Positions 23,226 to 29,813 of a DNA stretch of 64,000 bases are shown here, piece after piece. The number at the start of each line of letters is the position of its first letter. The first letter of the stretch is position 1. A program made the translations under genes and the position numbers. Origin of the DNA: Anaeromyxobacter soli (GTDB lineage: Bacteria; Myxococcota; Myxococcia; Myxococcales; Anaeromyxobacteraceae); NCBI RefSeq assembly GCF_022808855.1, contig NZ_JAKZLF010000001.1:432597-496596 (forward strand). The letters are read 5' to 3'. The notes under the pieces are model-generated. The model was not told where the DNA came from. It made no database searches and saw nothing but the letters and a program-made list of their open reading frames with translations.

Positions 23226-23329
23226 CCACTACTGTAACAGAGCGCGGAGAGGGGGCGGCTGAGGGGGGCGACGCCTGCGCGCGAATCCTGTTCGCTTGGT
23301 GGTCGGCAGCATGCGGCTGGGTCCCGGGC

Positions 23330-23473
23330 GGCCTGCGGCACTCGTTCGTGTCGTGGATGGTCGCGAACGGCGCGCCGCTGGAGGCCGTCGCCGCGTACAC
23401 GAACCACGACGTGGCGACGCTGAAAAGGTTCTACAATTCCGCCGCCATCCCGAGGCCCAGGACGGCGGCGTAA
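23330..23473 (+). pseudogene. Remnant of tyrosine recombinase (C-terminal 47 residues)
   Basis: GLRHSFVSWMVANGAPLEAV, AAYTNHDVATLKRFYNSAA then a stop match the last catalytic boxes of phage integrases: the LRH box, the NH in place of GH, and the terminal nucleophilic tyrosine in RFY. The HxxR histidine and everything upstream are missing. It lies back to back with the resolvase remnant, marking an old recombination junction. Confidence 0.7.
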
Positions 23474-23545
23474 TCCCCTCCCCTCGGCCGGCCGTTACGG
23501 ACGATGGCGAGTCGCCCGCGAGGTCGGCTCTCGTGCTTCTAGCCA

Positions 23546-24121
23546 TCAAGGTCGCGGTGTGATGTGCCAACGCACCGGGCGGTCAGGGTCCACGATGACG
23601 CCCGGCCATGGGCCGAAGTCGGGGCGGAGCCGCACGAGGGACTCGTACACGGCCTGGACGACCGCGACCATGTTCCCCTCGTGAAACGCCACCTCCCGGT
23701 GCTCGTGCATGTACCTCCACTTCTGGAAGGTGCCCTCGAACTCCGCCAGGACCTTCGCCAAGCCCTCGACCGAGGCGGCGGCGCCGTCCAGCAACAGCGG
23801 TCTTACGATGTCCTCCTGCGCGGCCCGGGAGAGCAGGCCGAACATCGCGACGTACTTGTGGCCGTCCGGCCCCTTCGACGGCGGGTCCCCGCCGTCGAGG
23901 ACAATGCGGGCCTTCAAGGCGAGTTCGAGCGCGAGGGCGGCGCAGGTGGCCTGCGACTGAATCGGGTTCGGAGCGCGGCCCTCCCGAGCCTCGGGGCTCT
24001 GCATGAACGCGCCCAGCACTTCGTACGCGAGGAAGAAGTCGCGGGAGCCTCGGAACATGTGGGCCGCCGTCACGATGCGCCGGACCTCCTCGCTCATGGC
24101 GGGGGCGTTCTCGCTGGTCAT
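23546..24121 (-). CDS. Hypothetical helical protein (possible HEPN-like)
   Basis: A 191-residue protein starting MTSENAPAMSEEVRRIVTAA. The central segment AALALELALKARIVLDGGDP followed by KGPDGHKYVAMFGLLSRAAQ resembles helical HEPN-like proteins, where a conserved helix with Lys is followed by GHK/H-L. No RxxxxH motif is visible, so this is only a resemblance. Its ATG overlaps the stop of the upstream 280-residue gene (ATGA), which implies a coupled pair. Confidence 0.6.
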   Translation of the reverse strand: MTSENAPAMSEEVRRIVTAAHMFRGSRDFFLAYEVLGAFMQSPEAREGRAPNPIQSQATCAALALELALKARIVLDGGDPPSKGPDGHKYVAMFGLLSRAAQEDIVRPLLLDGAAASVEGLAKVLAEFEGTFQKWRYMHEHREVAFHEGNMVAVVQAVYESLVRLRPDFGPWPGVIVDPDRPVRWHITPRP

Positions 24122-24960
24122 GTTCTCGCCCCCACGCCGTGCATCGCCGCCACGTAGGCCAGTGCCCGCGCCTCCTTCACCTGCTGCGGGAGGTTCCTGA
24201 ACCTCTCCTCGTCCCAGCAGCCCATGTGCTTCGCGACCACCTCGGCCACTACCCAGGCGAACTTCGCCGCCTCCGAGGCGGCGCGGCCACCGAGGTACGG
24301 GACGGCCTCGGCGGCAACGTTGGCGATGCCAGCTAGTCCCGAGCCGTGGACGTTCCAGCACAACTCCGGGTAGCGCAGGCGGTAGAACTCCTCGAAGCCC
24401 TCCGCCAGGACCTTCTCGGCTTCCTCCGCATCCCGGGCGAGGTCACGGCCGGTCCAGCGCGGCGGGTGCTTGCCCTTGTGGTTGGGCCAGAGCGTTAGCC
24501 GCTGCTTCTCGATGCCGACCTTCTTGTTGCTGATGAAGGTCAGCATGTGCTGCTCGGCCTCGGTGGGCTGGCGCCCTACCGCCGCGATGTAGCCGGCGGC
24601 GGTCTGGGCGTGCTTCAACTTGGCCGACTCCTCCCAGGCGTCCATCTTCTCGGGCCCGTTGGCGGCCGTGTCGAAGTGCATCAGGGTCACGTCCACGGCG
24701 CCCTCGAAGATGGCCCTGGCGCCCGCCGTGACGGCCTGGAAGTCGGCGGGGTGGTCCAGCTTCCCGATGCTTCTGAGCCAGGCGATGGCACGAAGTAGCT
24801 GCCCTTGGAAGACCACGCCGTGCGGGATGGCGGGGACGCGCGCTTCCACTTGGGTCCGGACGTTCTCGTCGATGAAGCGGGCGACCGCCCCGGCCTCGGC
24901 GTAGAGCGCACGCGCGAGGGCCAGCGGTTCACCTGGTGCTAGCGGAGTGGCCACTTCCAA
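24118..24960 (-). CDS. Hypothetical protein, first gene of a coupled pair
   Basis: A 280-residue, mostly helical protein beginning MEVATPLAPGEPLALARALY. FQGQLLRAIAWLRSIGKLDH, FEGAVDVTLMHFDTAANGPE and a later YRLRYPELCWNVHGSGLAGI with CW/H residues are the more distinctive parts. The layout recalls DUF5677-type proteins (helical, with an N-terminal abortive or HEPN-like bundle), but I cannot confirm it. It is cotranscribed and overlapping with the 191-residue gene. A cargo or defence role is possible but unproven. Confidence 0.6.
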   Translation of the reverse strand: MEVATPLAPGEPLALARALYAEAGAVARFIDENVRTQVEARVPAIPHGVVFQGQLLRAIAWLRSIGKLDHPADFQAVTAGARAIFEGAVDVTLMHFDTAANGPEKMDAWEESAKLKHAQTAAGYIAAVGRQPTEAEQHMLTFISNKKVGIEKQRLTLWPNHKGKHPPRWTGRDLARDAEEAEKVLAEGFEEFYRLRYPELCWNVHGSGLAGIANVAAEAVPYLGGRAASEAAKFAWVVAEVVAKHMGCWDEERFRNLPQQVKEARALAYVAAMHGVGART

Positions 24961-25007
24961 CTCCTACCGCAACGGGACGCACTGCGAGAGCGCCCTCCCG
25001 GAGCATG

Positions 25008-25589
25008 CTACCGCGACCGCACCAGGCGCCGCGCCAGGTCGATGAGCGGCTTGGCCTGTTCGCACAGGCCGTGCACTTCCATGGCTGTCCACTCCGGGCA
25101 GGTGTCATCGCGGCCGACGAAGTCGGCGTTCATGTCCTTGGCAACGTCCGCGAACTTCACCTGGTCCCCGCCATCGGCGGCGAGGCGAAGCGTCACGTAG
25201 AGGAGAGCCTCGACGGCGTCGAGCGTCGCGGGGTCGGCAGGGCGGGTGAACCCCTCGTTCCGGACCAACCAGGAGTCCTCGGGCGTGTGATGCTCGCGGA
25301 CGGCCTGGTCGTAGTACTGCGTGATGCTGGTGACTGCCAGGTGGAGCGCGTAGGGGGCGTCGTCGCCCCAGGGACGACTCGTTGCGTACGGCGAGCCCTG
25401 GACCGGGGTCTTGATGAAGTGGCTCTGCTCCCACGAGACGCCGTGACCGTGGGGCGCTGGGTACAGCCTGACGGTGATGTTGGGAGTGAGCGAGCCGACC
25501 TTGAACACGTACGTCCCGAGTTCTGTTGTGGGGCGCTGGACGACGTGAACACCGGGCTTGTTCAGGACCTCGTCGATGGCGTAGGGCAT
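25008..25589 (-). CDS. Hypothetical protein, 193 residues
   Basis: It begins MPYAIDEVLNKPGVHVVQRP. An N-terminal beta-rich domain (GTYVFKVGSLTPNITVRLYP) is followed by a helical part (ALHLAVTSITQYYDQAVREH, ATLDAVEALLYVTLRLAADG) and ends with a basic tail. No signal sequence and no family recognised. It lies 47 bp upstream of the coupled pair, on the same strand, so the three may form one transcription unit. Confidence 0.6.
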   Translation of the reverse strand: MPYAIDEVLNKPGVHVVQRPTTELGTYVFKVGSLTPNITVRLYPAPHGHGVSWEQSHFIKTPVQGSPYATSRPWGDDAPYALHLAVTSITQYYDQAVREHHTPEDSWLVRNEGFTRPADPATLDAVEALLYVTLRLAADGGDQVKFADVAKDMNADFVGRDDTCPEWTAMEVHGLCEQAKPLIDLARRLVRSR

Positions 25590-25683
25590 GCGTAGTCTCC
25601 GTGGGTTCCAGAGAACCGATTCTAAACGTCCCGGAAGCATCCTACCGGACCGCCCCCGGCTCGACCTCGTTCGGACTGGCGAA

Positions 25684-26338
25684 TCAGGGCTCGCCGGACG
25701 AGGAGGATTTCGGGACGGCAACCCCAGGCACCCATTCCCCCCGGAGCCCGCACGACTCGCAGACGAGCGCCGGCCGGCCGTCCTCGGTCTCATCGGGGAT
25801 GAGGGCGTAGGACCTGCACCTCGGGCACCGCGTCGGTCGACCCAACTCGTCTCGCACCGAGGCGGTCCCGAACGCGGCCAGCACCGCCCGAACTGGGTCA
25901 CGCACGCCTCGAACGCCGCCCCGGAGCGAGCGTGTCACGATTCGCGCCGGGTGCCCGGCCGCGCTCCGCCGCCTCGACCCGGGCCATGAGGCCGATATGG
26001 AACGAGAGCGTGTAGTCCATGCTCGGGAAGACGGCCTGGGAGTACAAGTTCGTCGGCTGCGTGATGACCCACCACCTGTTCTTGTCGGTGTGGACATCCC
26101 AGACCTCGTGCCGGCGCCCGAAGACGGCTTCCGTCGTGACCCTCTCCGCGTGCTTCACCTTCTCGTCCTTGGCCTGCGACTCGACGTACTCCCTGATGCC
26201 GCGCGCCTTGTAGTCCGGCGTGTTCAAGGCGAACTGGGGCAGGACCTCCAGCGGGACCGGCGGAGGGATGACGCACTCGCCCTTCGAGGACGGGCGGCGG
26301 CTTCGCCGGGTTCGCGACGGCTTGCGGCTCCGCTTCAT
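25684..26338 (-). pseudogene. Hypothetical protein with C-terminal zinc ribbon, frameshifted
   Basis: The first frame begins MKRSRKPSRTRRSRRPSSKG at 26338 and reads through REYVESQAKDEKVKHAERVT, HEVWDVHTDKNRWWVITQPT and DYTLSFHIGLMARVEAAERG. Near 25957 it leaves the coding phase. A shifted frame continues with RDPVRAVLAAFGTASVRDEL, a two-CxxC zinc ribbon (CPRCRSY and CESCGLRG) and a stop at 25684. Joining both gives a coherent protein of about 215 residues. Function unknown. Either a disabled gene or a sequence error. Confidence 0.55.
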
Positions 26339-26442
26339 CGGGATGGCCCCTCCGGTCTGATGTGCCATCGAGGGTAGCATCGGCTGCGAGAGCATCTACA
26401 AGGCCATCGACGGCGGCGCGGCGCGAGGGCTAGCCTGGGCAG

Positions 26443-27199
26443 ATGTCGAACGGAACGAACGACCTGTTCATGAAGGTCGAGATGCTCCGGAACCTGCTGG
26501 TCTCGCGCGCGACCACGCCGGGGCCCTGGAACGGTCGGCAGTACACGTTGGTGAGGCAGGAGTTGCTCGCCATCCCCGGTCTGAAGGAGAAGCTGCCGAC
26601 GTTCATCCAGACGACTTTCACGCTCGACGACTTCTGGGCGCTCATCAAGCTGAAGGGGTTCGACACGTACCAGCAGCGCCGCGACTTCCTGCGGACCGAG
26701 TTCACCCCCGTCCTCCAGCACCTGGAAACCAAGCAGACCGCTCCGGCCGACCAGCCCATCACGTCGTCGCTGAAGACCTGGGGCACTGCCGAGGTCCATG
26801 CGGCCTGGGAGAAGGCGCTGGACCGCCGCCACTCCGACCCGGAGGGCGCCGTCACGGCGGCGCGGACGCTGCTGGAGACGACCTGCAAGTCCATCCTCCA
26901 CAAGCAGGGCGTCACCTTCGACGAGGAGGCGGACCTCCCGAACTCTACCGGTCGGCGGCCATGACGCTGAATCTCGCGCCCGAGCAGCACCACGAGGACC
27001 TGTTCAAGCGCATCCTGGGCGGCTGCCAGACCGTCGTGACGGGGCTCGGCACCCTGCGGAACAAGATGAGCGACGCGCACGGCCGGGCACCGGGCAAGGG
27101 ACGCCCGCTGCGCGTCACGCCGCGCTCGCGGTCAACCTCGCCGGCAGCGTCGCGATGTTCCTCGTCGAGACCTTCCAGGCGAAGATGACGCCGCAATAG
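26443..27199 (+). pseudogene. Abortive-infection family protein gene with two frameshifts
   Basis: The first frame starts MSNGTNDLFMKVEMLRNLLV and carries the family block HSDPEGAVTAARTLLETTCK. Near 26941 the phase changes to one reading LYRSAAMTLNLAPEQHHEDL and FKRILGGCQTVVTGLGTLRN then KMSDAHG. Near 27100 it changes again to AARHAALAVNLAGSVAMFLV ending at 27199. All three pieces are successive parts of the Abi C-terminal domain (Abi_C type) found in phage-defence genes. As read it cannot give one protein. Two independent shifts suggest decay, unless the sequence is inaccurate here. Confidence 0.7.
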
Positions 27200-27223
27200 A
27201 CGCCGCCGAACACCGAGGTCAGC

Positions 27224-27907
27224 ATGCCGACTCTGAAGGACCCCGCCCACACCGAGGGCGCGTTCACGCCGGTCACCATCATCGTGGACGACCGCGAGAA
27301 GAGCGCGGTCCCGGCTCTCCTGAAGAGCGACCCCGAGGTCGTAATGCGCCGCGAGCGCCTCGACCCGGGCGACTACGCGGTCGCGGATGGCCACGTCCTC
27401 GTCGAGCGGAAGAGCATGGCCGATTTCGTCGGGTCCCTCCGGAGCGGCCGGCTCTTCGCGCAGGTGGATGAACTCCGGCGCGTCAGCCACCGGCCCGTCC
27501 TCATCGTCGAGGGGGACTTCTACGAGTACCGCCTCATCGCGCACGAGGCGAGGCGGGGCGCCGCGCTGTTCGTCGCGCGCTACTGGACCGTGTCGTTCAT
27601 CCAGAGCAAGGACGCGAAGGACACGGCGGCCTGGTTGAAGACTCTCGCCCGCCACGTCCTGGAGGGTGCGCAGGAGCCCCGCGTGCCGAAGCCGAAGGAC
27701 CTCGCCGGCCAGCAGATGCGGATGCTCCAGGGCATCAACGGCATCGGCCCGGGGCGCGCGCGGGACCTGCTGGAGCACTTCGGGACGCCCGCTGCCGTTG
27801 TGAACGCCACGCTGGAGGAACTCGCGGCGGTCGTTGGTCCGGCCACCGCCGAGAAATTCTTCACGTTCGTTCGCGCGCAGGCGTCCGGGAACAGGCGGGC
27901 CGTGTAG
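27224..27907 (+). CDS. ERCC4/XPF-type nuclease with helix-hairpin-helix
   Basis: A 227-residue structure-selective nuclease. The ERCC4 domain (about 15-140) contains VDDREKSAVPALL, RLDPGDYAVADGHVLVERKS and the catalytic ERKxxxD motif (ERKSMAD), then FYEYRLI and the C-terminal domain strand and helices. A tandem helix-hairpin-helix follows (MLQGINGIGPGRARDLLEHF and LEELAAVVGPATAEKFF). The architecture matches archaeal-type short XPF/MUS81 relatives. Start is supported by GAGG upstream. Such nucleases process branched DNA. In a mobile element this could serve recombination, replication or defence (inference). It follows the Abi gene by 24 bp. Confidence 0.85.
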   Translation: MPTLKDPAHTEGAFTPVTIIVDDREKSAVPALLKSDPEVVMRRERLDPGDYAVADGHVLVERKSMADFVGSLRSGRLFAQVDELRRVSHRPVLIVEGDFYEYRLIAHEARRGAALFVARYWTVSFIQSKDAKDTAAWLKTLARHVLEGAQEPRVPKPKDLAGQQMRMLQGINGIGPGRARDLLEHFGTPAAVVNATLEELAAVVGPATAEKFFTFVRAQASGNRRAV

Positions 27908-27925
27908 ACGCCATTCCCGTGAGCG

Positions 27926-28150
27926 TCACCGCCGTGTCAGGGCGTCAGACCTCTCTACCGTCTGGCGGAGCGCCTCCTTGGTTGCTTCAAGTTCACGCAG
28001 CGCCTCCGCGTGCTCTGCCGGGGTCACGGTCATCAGGCGGTTGTTCGCGTCGTCGAACCGCTTCTGCTCATTCCTGACCTGCTCCTGGGCACGCCGTTGG
28101 TACACGCCCAGACTCGGGTCATCCGCGAGCGGCTCTCCGCCTGTCGAGTC
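27926..28150 (-). pseudogene. C-terminal fragment of a coiled-coil protein
   Basis: In-frame codons give SLGVYQRRAQEQVRNEQKRF, DDANNRLMTVTPAEHAEALR and ELEATKEALRQTVERSDALT, a heptad-rich coiled coil ending at a stop. Its 5' part runs into an oppositely oriented gene fragment near 28165, so the N-terminus appears lost. No function can be assigned. Confidence 0.4.
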
Positions 28151-28174
28151 GATGAAGAGCGGTGTCGAGCTACG

Positions 28175-28483
28175 GTGAAGTACATCTCGAACCTGTGCGT
28201 GTTCAGCAGCTACCTGGACCCGGATGGTGAGACGCTCGGAGACATCGACCTCGGCTACTCGTGGGCGGCCAGGCCGGGCGTCGAGGGAGATGACTACCTG
28301 CGGGCGGGGAACTGGGACCGAGACTATCTGCGCTTCGTGAAGGGTGGCAGCGCGTACGTCGCGATGCACCCGATGAGCGATGTCGAAGGGCTGAAGACGC
28401 CGGTACGGGCGCTCATCACGGCGAGCGACCCCGACGTTCCCGCGTTCGACCGCACGCTGGCACAGTTCTTTCTGGCCGGGTGA
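28175..28483 (+). pseudogene. Nucleotidyltransferase-like fragment
   Basis: The frame reads YISNLCVFSSYLDPDGETLG then DIDLGYSW, resembling the GSx(n)DxD core of small nucleotidyltransferases with Phe-Ser in place of Phe-Gly. DYLRFVKGGSAYVAMHPMSD and a C-terminal helix follow. Family members have 60 or more residues before this core, and here that region is occupied by an unrelated fragment. Probably a truncated gene; a GTG at 28175 could give a 102-residue product. Confidence 0.4.
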
Positions 28484-28622
28484 CCACCCAGCCACTCGTC
28501 TTCTGGCAGCCTTCGGCTGCTGCATGGGTGGCCCGGTGTCAGGGGATTCCCGGGCGGACCTTGGTTCGGTGCCAACACCTCCCCGTCGCACCGATGCGCT
28601 ACGCTACGAACGGAGGAACAGC

Positions 28623-29813
28623 TTGACCATCGTTTTGGTCTCGGACCAGAGGGAGCGGGTTGGCATCGGGCGGCCGCACGTCGTGCTTCTCGGCGCAGGG
28701 GCAAGCCTCGCGGCGCTTCCGAACGGCGACAAGCGAGGCGTGAAGCCACCGCTCATGACGAACTTCATCTCGACGCTCGGGCTGGAACCGCTGCTCCGAG
28801 ACCACGGGGTGAAGCACATCCCCGACAACTTCGAGGCCCTCTACAGTTCGCTCCACGGCAAGCCCGAGTACCAGTCGCTGCTCCCCGAACTGGAGCAAAG
28901 AGTCTATGAGTACTTCGCCGCGTTCGAGTTGCCGGACACCCCGACGCTGTACGACCACCTCCTGTTGAGCCTTCGAGAGCAGGACTTCATCGCGACGTTC
29001 AACTGGGACCCGTTGCTCGTCCAGGCGTACATCCGAAACCGGAAGGTTCTACGCGAACTGCCGACCATGCTCTTCCTGCACGGCTCGGTTGCCGTTGGGC
29101 ACTGCCCAGACCACCTGGGGAAGGTTGGACCGGTCGGCTTTCGGTGCCCCGAGTGCCGCAACGGCTTCGTTCGGACGCCGCTGCTGTTCCCGGTCGAGAA
29201 GAAGGAGTACTCGGCGAGCCCGTTCATCGCGCGCGAGTGGGAGGCGGTGAGGTTGGTCCTGAAGGACGCCTACATGTTCACGGTGTTCGGGTACAGCGCA
29301 CCGAAGTCCGACGTGGAGGCGGTCGCGTTGCTCCACGGCGCGTGGGACTCGAACTCGTCGAGGGAGTTCCTGGAGACCGAGGTCATCGACGTGAAGCCGA
29401 AGGAGGAGGTCGAGGCAACCTGGGAGCCCTTCTTCTTCTCCCACCACTATTCGGTCCACTCCAGCTTCTACGACTCCACGCTGGGAACCCATCCACGACG
29501 AAGCGGGGAGGCGGTGTTCAGGCGCACGATGCTGTGCGAGTGGCTGGAACAGGACCCCTTCCCGAAGCACCTCGACTTCCCGGCGTTGTACGACTGGTTG
29601 CAGCCGTTCTTGGCGGCGGAGCGCGCGCCGAACAGGAAGGGGTTCGATGCCCCGGAGAGCGTCGTCACGCCGCCCTCTTCGGCCTCCGCCGAGGCGGTCG
29701 GAGGGGCGTCAGGGCCACGCCGCGCCGCACCTGGTTCCGGTGGCCGTCGCATAACCCGGCGCCATGGAGAGGGCGGTCGCACCCGGGGAAGGAGCAAGCG
29801 CCGGAGGGGTTGA
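28623..29813 (+). CDS. SIR2-like domain protein, putative phage-defence effector
   Basis: About 396 residues from a TTG start with GGAGG six bases upstream. VVLLGAGASLAALPNGDKRG is the SIR2 nucleotide loop (GAGAS), FIATFNWDPLLVQAYIRN matches the TxNxD block, and MLFLHGSVAVGHC the HG block. A CPEC motif with FVRTPLLFPVEKKEY follows. SIR2-like proteins of this type hydrolyse NAD+ in phage defence. The C-terminal 55 or so residues are antisense to the second recombinase and look atypical, so the natural C-terminus may have been altered at the element junction. Confidence 0.72.
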   Translation: MTIVLVSDQRERVGIGRPHVVLLGAGASLAALPNGDKRGVKPPLMTNFISTLGLEPLLRDHGVKHIPDNFEALYSSLHGKPEYQSLLPELEQRVYEYFAAFELPDTPTLYDHLLLSLREQDFIATFNWDPLLVQAYIRNRKVLRELPTMLFLHGSVAVGHCPDHLGKVGPVGFRCPECRNGFVRTPLLFPVEKKEYSASPFIAREWEAVRLVLKDAYMFTVFGYSAPKSDVEAVALLHGAWDSNSSREFLETEVIDVKPKEEVEATWEPFFFSHHYSVHSSFYDSTLGTHPRRSGEAVFRRTMLCEWLEQDPFPKHLDFPALYDWLQPFLAAERAPNRKGFDAPESVVTPPSSASAEAVGGASGPRRAAPGSGGRRITRRHGEGGRTRGRSKRRRG

